From: Coprococcus ammoniilyticus
GTDB taxonomy: Bacteria > Bacillota > Clostridia > Lachnospirales > Lachnospiraceae
Assembly: GCF_025567345.1 (NCBI RefSeq)
Contig: NZ_JAOQJS010000001.1
Location: forward strand, 1 to 64,000
Reading direction: 5' to 3'
DNA length: 64,000 nt
Shown here: one piece after another, positions 25,832-35,213 of the stretch
How positions within the stretch are numbered: the stretch's first letter is position 1
Layout: each line of letters begins with the position of its first letter
Notes under the pieces: generated by a model
Seen by the model: only the letters and a program-made list of their open reading frames with translations
Databases searched by the model: none
Told to the model about the DNA's origin: nothing
Made by a program: the position numbers and the translations under genes

Positions 25832-26136
25832 CAGATGCTTAATACTTCTTTAGAAGAAATATGCAGAATTGATGCATTTTTTTGCAGGTTATGATGCATC
25901 CATCCTTTATAGTAACATCATCAAGACAAGGGATGGTGCTTATGAAGTATTCAAGCAGAGAACAGAACAGGATTGAGTGCAGCACATTTTTTAAGACAGA
26001 GAGGTCTTTTACACGCTGCAATTATCTCAAAGTTAAGTTTGGTATCTTTGCCATATGTTGTTTTATTTTGTTTGTTGCCATTTTGCTCAAAGGTACCATC
26101 CTATAATCTCTTGAGCCCCCTCATATTTCAGACTAG
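25832..26136 (+). other. Intergenic stretch with a possible gene remnant
   Basis: No firm gene. A 54-codon frame at 25942-26106 (MKYSSREQNR at its start, one hydrophobic segment at its end) has a weak RBS, GGATGG. A neighbouring frame across 25973-26090 reads AAHFLRQRGLLHAA, and the two together look like pieces of one protein interrupted by a frameshift, perhaps the N-terminus of a degraded transposase. This is a weak impression. Near 25845-25900 there are short repeated TGATGCAT words. Confidence 0.3.
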
Positions 26137-26169
26137 CTCCAGATGCGTTTCCCGGCATCTGGAGTTTTT
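26137..26169 (+). terminator. Strong Rho-independent terminator
   Basis: CTCCAGATGC (26137-26146) and GCATCTGGAG (26155-26164) form a 10-bp perfect stem with an 8-nt loop, then TTTTT. It closes the two-component operon on the plus strand. Confidence 0.9.
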
Positions 26170-26465
26170 CATTGTTTCTTATCATCTGCCTGCTCTTTTA
26201 ATCTGCCCTGACGTTCCAGCTTATACTGTGTCTGCCGCTTTTTCGCAGCGATCCGTTTCTGCAGCTTTGCTGCCTCCCGTTCCACTGAACGATCCGGCAG
26301 TATCCCACACGCTTCCAGTGCTCTTGGCCAGGGGCCAAAATAGGATTTGACCGCAGCAACCTCTTCCACCGTGAAGTCTGATTTTTTCGGATACCGTTCC
26401 AGTTGTTTATATGCATCACGCAGCATTTCCATACAGTTTTCTTTTGTCAGATCGTTTTCTGCCAT
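26169..26465 (-). CDS. Small protein with homing-endonuclease-associated-type repeat
   Basis: A 98-residue basic protein. Its middle, YPKKSDFTVEEVAAVKSYFG followed by PWPRALEACG, resembles the helix-turn-helix repeat seen with HNH/homing endonucleases and in free-standing small proteins of Clostridia. The C-terminal third is Lys/Arg/Gln-rich and helical. This suggests DNA binding, but no nuclease motif is present. I start at ATG 26465 with AGAGGA upstream, rather than 26522. It stands alone between a plus-strand terminator and the terminator of the giant surface gene. Confidence 0.6.
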   Translation of the reverse strand: MAENDLTKENCMEMLRDAYKQLERYPKKSDFTVEEVAAVKSYFGPWPRALEACGILPDRSVEREAAKLQKRIAAKKRQTQYKLERQGRLKEQADDKKQ

Positions 26466-26564
26466 AATCAGCTTTCCTCTTTCCTGTATTTCCCTACAGC
26501 TATATGCTATATCTGTCTTCATAGATTATCTTCTATACCATACAATGTTTCCCGGTATATTGCA

Positions 26565-26617
26565 AATACCGGCTGCCACCCGTTCGTTTTAAAACGCTTC
26601 CGGATAGCAGCCGGTAT
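26565..26617 (-). terminator. Terminator-like stem after the giant surface gene
   Basis: AATACCGGCTGC and GCAGCCGGTATT form a 12-bp stem (26565-26576 with about 26608-26617), with an inner 12-bp palindrome CGTTTTAAAACG. The T run on the minus strand is short (TATTTGC), so the terminator role is likely but not clean. Confidence 0.5.
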
Positions 26618-26685
26618 TCCTTTTACTGACAGATCAATGTTTGTCCGTAATACATATCACCTTACGGCTTCATGTATCTTTTTTA

Positions 26686-29600
26686 TTATTTTGTCTTTAC
26701 AGACGTCTTACCACTGTAAACACTGTAGAACTTCTTTCCATTGATCTTCTTATATGCTCTTACCTTGACATAATATTTCTTACCCTTTTTCAGGTTCTTG
26801 ATCACAGCACTTGACTTCTTGCCGCTTACATATGTACTCTTTGCATTCTTGAATGCTTTATTTGTTGCATATGTGATCTGGTAACCACTTGCACCTGATA
26901 CCTTCTTGTAAGAAACCTTGATTGCCTTGGTCTTATATGCAGCAGCCTTCTTTACAGTCGGTGTTGCAGGTACAACAATCAAGGTGATCGTTCCTGTACT
27001 CTTCTTGTAATTTGCTGTTGCTGCGGCTGTTACTTTGATCTGTACCTTGCCCGGCTTCTTAGCTGTAACAAATCCGGACTTCTTGTTTACAGTTGCAACC
27101 TTCTTGTTAGAAGATGTGTAAGTAATCTTGCCCTTTGCAGAAGCTTTCACCATTACATACTTGCTGTATGCATATACTGTCTGCTTCTGAATCGTCTGTG
27201 ATGCTTTCTTGATCACAAATGTGCTTTCTACTTTACCGGTATAGTTGCCCTTACCGGTAATAACTACCTTTGCGATTCCTGCATTCTTGTTATTTGAATA
27301 TGCTACAGAATAATCATCGGTTGATAATGCCTTGCCGGATACTGTAACCTTTACAGCCGGTTTCTGTGCCTTACCTGTATATGTAACACTTGGAACTGTT
27401 ACAACAGTGTTTTTGGCAGTCAGTGTAACCTTCTGATCCGGAGTCTCTGTAGTTGGCTCTTCTGTACTTGGTTTCTCTGTTGTCGGTTCTTCTGTAGTTG
27501 AATCAGAAGAATCTTCTGTTGTCTTATCAGGATCTTCTGTATCCGCCTTTTTCTTAACAGTCAGACGAACTACTGTTTCTGCAGCTTCGTAATTTGCTGT
27601 TCCGGCAGTCTTGATCGTAATATCTGTAAATCCTGCTGCCTTTACTGTTACAAGACCTGTATCATCGATCTCTGCAACTGCAGGTGCCGATGAAACGAAT
27701 GTCAATGTACCATGACCATCGGCTGCAAGAACAAACGGATCTGTACCTTCTGTTACCTCTATGCTCTTAGATGCAACCTGGATTTCCTGTTTTGCCTTCA
27801 CAATTTCAAATGTAACTGTCTGTGAACCTGCATATCTTCCATCGATTCCACGAATCGTTGCTGTAGCCTTTCCGACAGATACACGCTGTCCTGAAACCGT
27901 ATAATCAACATCCTTTACAAGCTGATATGTGCCATCTGTGATTGTAAGTTCCGGTACGATCACCTTTCCGGTATATTCTACAGAAGCAACCGGAGCAATT
28001 GTTGCCTTGCTCAGATCTCCCATAACTGTAACCTTAAAGGAAGCTGTAGCTGCCAGATAATTGTCACTCTCCGGTGCTGTAATTGTAATAACTGCTGTTC
28101 CGATACCATTGATCTGAAGCTTGCCATCTTCTGTTACTGATACAACAGCTTCTTTATCAGATGATAATACAGGAGTTGTCTTTGCTCCTGCTGCAACTTC
28201 GATATCTGCCTTCTGTCCGTATACGACCTTCCGGTCTTCCGGTACATTTGTGATCTGCTGTTCTGCTTTCTTGATCTCGAAGGTTGTCTGAACCTGTCCG
28301 GAGAATTCGCCCTTACCTGTTACCGTACAGGTAGCTGTTCCGGCATTCTGCGCATTTTCAAATACGACATCATAGTTTTCTTCTGTTATCAGATTACCGT
28401 TTACATATACCTTTACTTCCGGTTTTAATTCTTCTCCGGTATAAACTGCATCTGCAACTACTACCTTTGTATTTGCATCTGTCAATGCCTTTTCTGTCTC
28501 TGCTGCCGCAGTGATCTTGTACCATGCAGTTCTTCCTGCTCCGGATGTTACATGACACAGCACTCCATCTGTCAGATCCATAACATCGGAAAGTCCATCA
28601 ACTGTTACATAATGTGAATCTGCCTCTGTCTTATAGCTGACTGGCAGAGCTGTAAGGTCTGTGTCCTTGAATAAATCTACGTTTACAATAAATGGATCAT
28701 TCTCTGTACCGGTTCCGGCAAGTTCTTCTCCATTCATCCTATAAGTAATGATCTGATTCCACTGAGCATCATATGTAGATGATACCTCAAAGTTCATCTG
28801 ACTGCTTCCAATTATAAGCTCTTTCAATGTTGGCAGACCTGAATATGCAGATGCAACATCACCACCTGTAAGCTGATAGTGGAATTCTAATACATCGCCA
28901 TCCTGGATCGTTGTAGCTGATAAGCCCATATTGGAGAAATCATCTTTGTTGTATGAGAACATCCATCCTGACATCGTATATTCAGCCTGAACAGTCAAAC
29001 CATTGATGGATTCCATATACGGTCCATATCCTGTATCTGTCAGAACATATGGAATATTATTCTCTTTCAATACCTTTTCTACAGCTTCAGTTGCTGTTGC
29101 TGCATCAACCTCGACATCATCAAGGATCACACCATTTTCAGATGCGCCCTTAATTCCTGCTGCTGTTGCTGTGTAATCATATACTCCGACTTTAACATGC
29201 TTCTGATCAGCAACTGTTGTCTGTAACTCTTTATAAAGATCTACAAATGCCTGATCTTCTGCTGATAACGGAGCATTTTCAAGAGCAGTGATGACCAGAG
29301 CTACACGATCCAGAGTCGCCTTATCAGCTTTCTTTGAAACCGTTTCTGTTGTCAACTTCTTTACCGCTGCTATATCAGCAGGAGATACATATACTGCCTG
29401 ATCCTTTGTGAATGTGCTACTTGCTTCATCTACGCATGAATAAACACAATTAGATAACCTCATATTTGCTGACTGACCTGCAAATATTGTCTCTTCCTTT
29501 GTCTGACCGGTGCTCAGAACATCTCCGGCACTGTAACAGCCTGACATCTCTACAACTGCGTCATTTGTCGTCTTTCCTTTAAAGCATCCGGCAATTCCAC

Positions 29601-32600
29601 CTACGTTTGTCTGACCTGATACTGTACCTGCATTATAACAACCGAGGATCTTACCGGCAGGTGCTTTTGGACTGGATTCATTATGAATACCAAGAATACC
29701 ACCTACGTTATTCTTTGCTGTAATAGTTCCATAGTTAGTAGAATTCTTTATTGTAACATTTCTGTTTATCATTGCACCAAGAATACCACCTGCGCAACTG
29801 CCATTTTCAGCAGTGATCGTACCGTAATAGCTACAGTTTTCAATCACATTTGTACTGGTATCTGAATTTGCTCCGCAATATCCAACGATACCACCTGCAT
29901 AAACATAATTTGAAGTTCCTGTAAAGGTAATATTAACCTTTGAAACACAATTTGAGATCAATACAGTTTTTCCTGCATTTTCCTTAAGCATACCTGCAAT
30001 TCCGCCGGCATGTGTTGCTGTGCTTGCAGAAATATTTCCTTCTACTGTCAGATTCTTGATCTGACCTGTTACTGATCCGAATAAACCTGCATCCTGAACA
30101 TTGTCCACATACAGATTCTTGACTGTATGCCCCTGTCCATCAAATGTTCCTGCATAACCATAACTTGAACTGTTCGGTTTGACAGGTGTCCATTTATATC
30201 CTGCAAGGTCAATATCTGCTGTCAGAACCGCATTGATCGTGTATTTTGTCTTTACTTCATTTGCGAACCAGTAAAGTTCTGCTCCGGTTCCGATCTGGTA
30301 TACACCATCTGACTGTTTCGGTTCAGTCATAGTCTGTCCATCCCACGCCTGAGCATCGGCAGGTGTCAGACGGATCGTCTTTGTAATACTGTCTGTATCC
30401 TCCGGAATCTCAATCGTTCCTGTCTTATATATATAACCTGATGCACAAATGACATATGAATATGTTTTTCCGACAAATCCCTTGAAAACTCCATCCGTTA
30501 CTTTTGTTTCTTTCTTATCTTCATCTAAGATCTGAATTGTATAATCTGTAACCGGTTTTTTCGTCTGACTGTCTGTTATATTCAATGTTACCGGTACGAA
30601 ATCAGAAGCTACAAGCTTGAATTCTACATCCGGAAGATTACACATATAAGCGGTATGACGGCTGGCTGCCATCTGTACCGGTACACCTGTATCATGTCGA
30701 ACTGACCGATGAGAACCGTACGGTGAACCATAAGCACTCCACCCACCTATTCCGTTTTTCAGACATCCTGTCAGACGGAATGTATCGCCTGCAAAATAAG
30801 TCGGGATCGTAACCGTAATCGTCTGTGAAGCCGGTGTTGATGCAAACATATACTGGTTTAGTTTTCCAACATATTCTGTTCCTGTTGTGTCAAAAAAGCA
30901 GATTGCTGCATCCATATTATACACACCTGCTAATTTACTGGCAGGATTGTATAAGCCATTGTAAGAACGCTTACCGTCTTCACTTCTTTCTCCATAGCTG
31001 ATCTCAATGGAATCACCTGCTGTCAATTCATCTGCGGTTATTTCATTTCCATCTGCATCTTTATATTTGTACGATACTGCAACTTCTTTTGCACGTATCA
31101 CCTGATAGGTGCTGACACCATTCTTTGTAACTTTAACAATATTTGGTCCTTCTGTAAGCCCTGCGACTGTATAACTGCCATCTGAATTTCTTGTGATGTT
31201 CTTTGCAGAAAATCCGCCGTATGTCAGCTTATTGTCTATGATCTCCGGACGAAGGACAGATACGGATACTCCACTCTCCGGTGTAAATGTATACTCAGCT
31301 CCGTCTGTTCCTGCCTCATAATAAAGAACATCCAGCTGGGCATCCAGTCTGTCGCCAGTTACTTTTTCCTCTTTTTTATTTTTACCTTCATTTATGGTCA
31401 TGTTGGTCTGAATAGCTGTGCCATCCTTATCAACAGTAACCACTACAACACCGGTGTTTTCAGGCCATATTGCACTAAACTTGGTATACTTCATATATCC
31501 CTGCATATTAATCTGTGCATCGTAGGTCACAAGCAGAATTGCTGTTCCTTCGGATTTCGCCTGAATCTCCGCTATTTCTGAATGTGCTCCCGGTGTAACT
31601 GTGATCACATCATTTGATGGATTTCCATTCTCATCAATAACCGTGTAATGATAATCCGGTTCTGCACTTTTAGCATTCGAAGTACCTTCGATCGCCTGCC
31701 AGTTACGGAAACATTCCAGACTGTATGTCTCACCCTTCTTCATAGAAAGGTATCCACGTTCATCTGATGTAAGATAAATATCTGCTACATCATACTTATT
31801 CTGAGACATATCATGATATATAGTATCCGGATTAAAAGAGTCATCCCCGATATACATATCCGCCTTACTAACCATATAATCTGCATCTTTATTGGTAGAG
31901 AACCAATCCCAGTAGGTAACACCACCGGCACCTGTCACACGATAGTAATATGTAATACCACCTCCGACAGTAAATTCATATGTCTCATATCCCGGCTCTT
32001 TGGCTTCTATCTTTGTTCCCGGTTCATCTTTATAAATATAATATGTAGACAATGTTCCAAGTCTAAGTTCTGCTCCTTCCGGGAAAGTCACACTCACTTT
32101 TCTGGCTTCCGGTGCACTGATCGAATACCCATATGAACTGTTTGCTGTAAGTGTTTTTGAAACTGTCTTTTCTATATAATTCTGTGCACGGTCTCCCTCA
32201 GGTGTTACAGTTACAGATACCATATCCGCATAATAAAAAGGCACTGCATACTGAGCTGCTTTCTGACTTGTTCCCGCCTGCATCAAACCAAGTGTAGCAT
32301 GACGATCAACATTATCAGGAGATACTACCTTTACATTAAAAGTAAAATCTTCTCCTTCTTGCCAAAATTTTCCACTGCCGGCATCCTTATTTGTACATGC
32401 AATACCCGACAGACTATATACTGCATATGACTGCTCTGCTTCATCGGTTACGATCAGGTCAATTGAACCCATATCAACTTTATTAGTACCACTCATTTTA
32501 TATGTTGATAAGCGATAAGTACCTTCTGCAAGCTTCACTGTGTATACATAATTACTATCCGGATCTCCAGCCGCCACTGTATTTCCATCTGCATCTGTAA

Positions 32601-33489
32601 GTGTCATATATGGAACACTGCTGTTCATCTTGATCGATACCTGTTTCTCTTCTAATGCTTTGATCTTCTTTACAGCAGCTGCCACATCATCTGCTGATGC
32701 ATCCAGATCTGCCATAACTGCCAGAAGCTCTGCATTTAATGAAGCATCCTTTGCGATCTCTTCCTCATGCTCTGCATAAAGTGTATATAACTCTGTCTTG
32801 TCCTGCGTTACATAATAAGATGCTCCCTCACCAAATCCATAACCAAGGTCTGCACCATATCCTGCAATTGTAAACTGCCAACGGATAACATGAGTGTCCA
32901 GGTCAGAGTCCTGATCAACCAGATAAGAACCTGCACCGGTATTACCCATCACATTATCTACTGTATTCATCCAACCGGACGCTGATGTGTAATCAAATTC
33001 TCCCAGATCGGTACCTGTTTTTTCCTCCAGTTCCAATGCATCTCCATCATTATGTGTCTTGTATGCACCTAAGAGCTCTGTTGGAACTTTTACCGTTCCT
33101 TTATCAATGCCTTTGACATATCTCAGATAAAAATCACTGGCATTATAGGCATTTGCTCCTGCAGGGATTGTACTGATACCTGCCTTTTTTAAAAATGCAT
33201 ATGTTGCCTGAGAAACGGTCAACTGAGACAGATCAATATCTATCCCTTCCTGTTTCCAGACATTTCCAATCTCTTCATAAGACATACGGGTCGGTGCGAT
33301 ATAAAATCCCTGTCCGATCGTAAAGCCCTCAAGAGACAGCACAACATATTTTGTGCTGTAATCGATGGTACTCTCATCTTCTGCTGCCACAACATTCTGC
33401 ATACCATAACCTGCATTTGCTGCAAATGGTACAAATAAAACTGCGCATGCCAATAAGAACGAAAGCACCAGTACTCTGATTCGTTTCAT
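26686..33489 (-). CDS. Giant secreted protein with transcobalamin-like (DUF4430) segments
   Basis: A 2267-residue secreted protein. Seen in order: signal peptide 1-26; a segment with SGWMNTVDNVMGN and RWQFTIAGYGADLG (about 45-230), close to the DUF4430 pattern; a long region of Ig-like material; GLUG-type repeats (about 1063-1340, repeated GGIAG/GGILG); a second DUF4430-like segment (about 1430-1535, YTMSGWMFSYNKD and GDVLEFHYQL); MBG/Big_2-type Ig modules (about 1600-1975); a Thr/Glu/Pro linker (about 1982-2016); more Ig-like modules; and a C-terminal Fn3-like domain. No sorting motif is visible. DUF4430 is related to the beta domain of transcobalamin and intrinsic factor, and a cobalamin riboswitch precedes the gene. 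I therefore infer corrinoid binding at the surface. RBS AAAGGA, ATG at 33489. Confidence 0.85.
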   Translation of the reverse strand: MKRIRVLVLSFLLACAVLFVPFAANAGYGMQNVVAAEDESTIDYSTKYVVLSLEGFTIGQGFYIAPTRMSYEEIGNVWKQEGIDIDLSQLTVSQATYAFLKKAGISTIPAGANAYNASDFYLRYVKGIDKGTVKVPTELLGAYKTHNDGDALELEEKTGTDLGEFDYTSASGWMNTVDNVMGNTGAGSYLVDQDSDLDTHVIRWQFTIAGYGADLGYGFGEGASYYVTQDKTELYTLYAEHEEEIAKDASLNAELLAVMADLDASADDVAAAVKKIKALEEKQVSIKMNSSVPYMTLTDADGNTVAAGDPDSNYVYTVKLAEGTYRLSTYKMSGTNKVDMGSIDLIVTDEAEQSYAVYSLSGIACTNKDAGSGKFWQEGEDFTFNVKVVSPDNVDRHATLGLMQAGTSQKAAQYAVPFYYADMVSVTVTPEGDRAQNYIEKTVSKTLTANSSYGYSISAPEARKVSVTFPEGAELRLGTLSTYYIYKDEPGTKIEAKEPGYETYEFTVGGGITYYYRVTGAGGVTYWDWFSTNKDADYMVSKADMYIGDDSFNPDTIYHDMSQNKYDVADIYLTSDERGYLSMKKGETYSLECFRNWQAIEGTSNAKSAEPDYHYTVIDENGNPSNDVITVTPGAHSEIAEIQAKSEGTAILLVTYDAQINMQGYMKYTKFSAIWPENTGVVVVTVDKDGTAIQTNMTINEGKNKKEEKVTGDRLDAQLDVLYYEAGTDGAEYTFTPESGVSVSVLRPEIIDNKLTYGGFSAKNITRNSDGSYTVAGLTEGPNIVKVTKNGVSTYQVIRAKEVAVSYKYKDADGNEITADELTAGDSIEISYGERSEDGKRSYNGLYNPASKLAGVYNMDAAICFFDTTGTEYVGKLNQYMFASTPASQTITVTIPTYFAGDTFRLTGCLKNGIGGWSAYGSPYGSHRSVRHDTGVPVQMAASRHTAYMCNLPDVEFKLVASDFVPVTLNITDSQTKKPVTDYTIQILDEDKKETKVTDGVFKGFVGKTYSYVICASGYIYKTGTIEIPEDTDSITKTIRLTPADAQAWDGQTMTEPKQSDGVYQIGTGAELYWFANEVKTKYTINAVLTADIDLAGYKWTPVKPNSSSYGYAGTFDGQGHTVKNLYVDNVQDAGLFGSVTGQIKNLTVEGNISASTATHAGGIAGMLKENAGKTVLISNCVSKVNITFTGTSNYVYAGGIVGYCGANSDTSTNVIENCSYYGTITAENGSCAGGILGAMINRNVTIKNSTNYGTITAKNNVGGILGIHNESSPKAPAGKILGCYNAGTVSGQTNVGGIAGCFKGKTTNDAVVEMSGCYSAGDVLSTGQTKEETIFAGQSANMRLSNCVYSCVDEASSTFTKDQAVYVSPADIAAVKKLTTETVSKKADKATLDRVALVITALENAPLSAEDQAFVDLYKELQTTVADQKHVKVGVYDYTATAAGIKGASENGVILDDVEVDAATATEAVEKVLKENNIPYVLTDTGYGPYMESINGLTVQAEYTMSGWMFSYNKDDFSNMGLSATTIQDGDVLEFHYQLTGGDVASAYSGLPTLKELIIGSSQMNFEVSSTYDAQWNQIITYRMNGEELAGTGTENDPFIVNVDLFKDTDLTALPVSYKTEADSHYVTVDGLSDVMDLTDGVLCHVTSGAGRTAWYKITAAAETEKALTDANTKVVVADAVYTGEELKPEVKVYVNGNLITEENYDVVFENAQNAGTATCTVTGKGEFSGQVQTTFEIKKAEQQITNVPEDRKVVYGQKADIEVAAGAKTTPVLSSDKEAVVSVTEDGKLQINGIGTAVITITAPESDNYLAATASFKVTVMGDLSKATIAPVASVEYTGKVIVPELTITDGTYQLVKDVDYTVSGQRVSVGKATATIRGIDGRYAGSQTVTFEIVKAKQEIQVASKSIEVTEGTDPFVLAADGHGTLTFVSSAPAVAEIDDTGLVTVKAAGFTDITIKTAGTANYEAAETVVRLTVKKKADTEDPDKTTEDSSDSTTEEPTTEKPSTEEPTTETPDQKVTLTAKNTVVTVPSVTYTGKAQKPAVKVTVSGKALSTDDYSVAYSNNKNAGIAKVVITGKGNYTGKVESTFVIKKASQTIQKQTVYAYSKYVMVKASAKGKITYTSSNKKVATVNKKSGFVTAKKPGKVQIKVTAAATANYKKSTGTITLIVVPATPTVKKAAAYKTKAIKVSYKKVSGASGYQITYATNKAFKNAKSTYVSGKKSSAVIKNLKKGKKYYVKVRAYKKINGKKFYSVYSGKTSVKTK

Positions 33490-33568
33490 TCGTTTCGATT
33501 CCTTTCTTCTATTGTATAATTTTTTATAAGCTGGGAATTAAATCTTGCTTTTCCCTCGCCCAAAAGCT

Positions 33569-33715
33569 GTATGTAGAATAAATCTGCGGGTATTCTGACT
33601 GAAAGACCATCTTATGATCTTAACACAGTAATGGCGGTTGCACCGGATTCTCACCGAATTTCCCCCTGACCGGACATTTAAAGACACATCCGAGCAGATC
33701 CAATATAGAACATAC
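33569..33715 (-). ncRNA. Cobalamin riboswitch
   Basis: On the minus strand the conserved parts are in order: GGGGGAAATTCGGTG, AATCC, ACCGCCATTACTGTG, and the 3' element AGTCAGAATACCCGC (33600-33586). P1 can form from GTATG (33715-33711) with CATAC (33573-33569) and ATCTGC with GCAGAT. The transcription start predicted from the upstream promoter falls at about 33716, so the aptamer starts the transcript. Downstream, GCTTTT/AAAAGC and GGGAA/TTCCC can form alternative hairpins, but there is no T-run, so control may be at translation. It controls the giant secreted protein 80 nt further on. Confidence 0.9.
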
Positions 33716-33722
33716 ATAGTTT

Positions 33723-33751
33723 ATCTTATAGCCTTGTATGCGGAATGTCAA
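33723..33751 (-). promoter_or_regulatory. Promoter for the riboswitch and giant surface gene
   Basis: On the minus strand TTGACA (33751-33746), 17-nt spacer, TAAGAT (33728-33723). Confidence 0.75.
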
Positions 33752-33766
33752 CAAAATCCACAGGCA

Positions 33767-33795
33767 TTGACCGGAATGTTTCTGCATATTATAGA
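33767..33795 (+). promoter_or_regulatory. Divergent promoter of the amidase gene
   Basis: TTGACC (33767-33772), 17-nt spacer, TATAGA (33790-33795). It lies back to back with the riboswitch promoter, only 15 nt apart, so the two could interfere or be co-regulated. Confidence 0.6.
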
Positions 33796-33823
33796 AAGAA
33801 GAATTCTGACAGGTGATCCTTTT

Positions 33824-34630
33824 ATGAAACCTGAACTCCGGTCTCTTATTCCAAAACTAAATCGTTATCTTCTTCTGCTTCTTGTATTTATCTGCTCTCT
33901 TTCTGTATTTTTGCTATTGTATCCAATATCGTCAAAATCACCTCAGTCCGATCTGGATAATAAAGCCACGCTGCCGGGTGTCAGAAATCCAGACTCTGAT
34001 CCAAATGACGAAACACAAAGTGACACCACCGAAACTGCATTTTCCGGCTATATTATCACACTCGATGCCGGACATGGCGGATACGATCCTGGAAAAATAG
34101 GAATTAACGATTCAAAGGAGAAGGACATCAATCTTCAAATTGCTTCTTATCTGCAAGAGCTTCTGGATTCTCTCGGTTTTGAAGTCTATATGACCAGAAC
34201 GGATGACTCCTCACTGAATACAGAAACTGCCGAAAGCTTAAAGACATCCGACCTGAATCATCGGATTGAGATCGTGGCATCCCATAACTCCGACTTTTTT
34301 ATAAGTATCCATCAGAACAGCTTTTCTGATTCTTCCGTACATGGAGCTCAGGTTTTTTACTATGCGAATTCTTCAGACGGTGAACAGCTTGCCAAATCGA
34401 TCCAGGCCTCGATCCATGCGATCCTCGATTCTGATAATGAGCGTCCGGTCAAAGGTAATCTGGACTATCTTATTCTGAAAAAAAGCCCCTGTCCAGCTGT
34501 TATCGTTGAATGTGGCTTTTTAAGTAATCCGGATGAATGCAGCAGTTTAAATACTCCGGACTATCAAAAACAGGTTGCCGCAGCGATCGCAGATGGGCTT
34601 GTTAATCATATCCAGGCGGGCACAGAATAG
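33824..34630 (+). CDS. N-acetylmuramoyl-L-alanine amidase (Amidase_3)
   Basis: Cuts the bond between muramic acid and the stem peptide. One N-terminal TM or signal anchor (about 13-35), an acidic Asp/Thr linker, and an Amidase_3 domain from about residue 75: LDAGHGGYDPG (zinc His), RIEIVASHNSDFFISIHQNSF (second zinc His) and VIVECGFLSNPDE (catalytic Glu). Length 268 aa, similar to CwlD-type amidases. I start at ATG 33824 (AGGTGA upstream); the open frame back to 33638 runs antisense through the riboswitch and is not coding. A terminator follows at once. Confidence 0.9.
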   Translation: MKPELRSLIPKLNRYLLLLLVFICSLSVFLLLYPISSKSPQSDLDNKATLPGVRNPDSDPNDETQSDTTETAFSGYIITLDAGHGGYDPGKIGINDSKEKDINLQIASYLQELLDSLGFEVYMTRTDDSSLNTETAESLKTSDLNHRIEIVASHNSDFFISIHQNSFSDSSVHGAQVFYYANSSDGEQLAKSIQASIHAILDSDNERPVKGNLDYLILKKSPCPAVIVECGFLSNPDECSSLNTPDYQKQVAAAIADGLVNHIQAGTE

Positions 34631-34664
34631 GCAGGGGTGCTGTAACCCCTGCCACTGTTATTTT
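34630..34664 (+). terminator. Terminator of the amidase gene
   Basis: GGCAGGGGT (34630-34638) and ACCCCTGCC (34645-34653) form a perfect stem beginning on the last base of the stop codon, followed by a moderately T-rich tail. Confidence 0.75.
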
Positions 34665-35111
34665 GTGCATGAATGTAACGGTTCTTTTTTATCGATACAT
34701 TTTTTCATTTTATTCCCATTTGCTTTTTTACATATTCGTGCTGTGATGTGTCAATATTAATCTTATATACAAACCAATGGCACAAATACACCATTGTTTT
34801 CGTGTTTCTTTTCATATCTATATGTAATAAGCAATATCTGTCTGCCAGAAACGGAATTATGCAGACCGGAATCTGTCTGCAGCGAACCGATGAAGGGTTC
34901 ATAGGATGTCTGCTCTTATATTACATTATATTTGTACGCCTGCCAATCACTTTATGAAAAATTAATCTTTTCTGATGTTTCCTGTCCTATTCTGCTCATT
35001 TGCACATTCTGATCCATATATACATAATTTATACTGTGGAATTATTTTTTATTCATATTCGACAGGATTTTATAAATTATTTTCGAATTTTTCACATTAT
35101 ATCCTATTTAC
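34665..35111. other. AT-rich gap without a recognised gene
   Basis: About 450 bp, AT-rich, with no RBS-supported ORF. Near 34835-34890 the word ATCTGTCTGC occurs twice and GCAGAC/GTCTGC can form a small hairpin, but there is no T run. I see nothing else that I can name. Confidence 0.5.
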
Positions 35112-35139
35112 TTGTCAGTTAAATATGGTAAACTATAGG
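35112..35139 (+). promoter_or_regulatory. Possible mecA promoter
   Basis: TTGTCA (35112-35117), 16-nt spacer, TATAGG (35134-35139), giving a leader of about 70 nt. Confidence 0.5.
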
Positions 35140-35213
35140 TGCGTTTTAATACACAATTGTATGACTTATTTTCTACCCTTCATGGGTATTCTATCAGAAA
35201 TGGGGTGATTCTA

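Noticed and set aside
33638..33823. N-terminal extension of the amidase to 33638
   Set aside because: It would cross the divergent promoters and the antisense of the cobalamin riboswitch; ATG 33824 has an RBS and starts right before the signal anchor.
34705..35208. Several short frames between the amidase and mecA
   Set aside because: AT-rich sequence, no RBS, no recognisable protein features, frames overlap on both strands.
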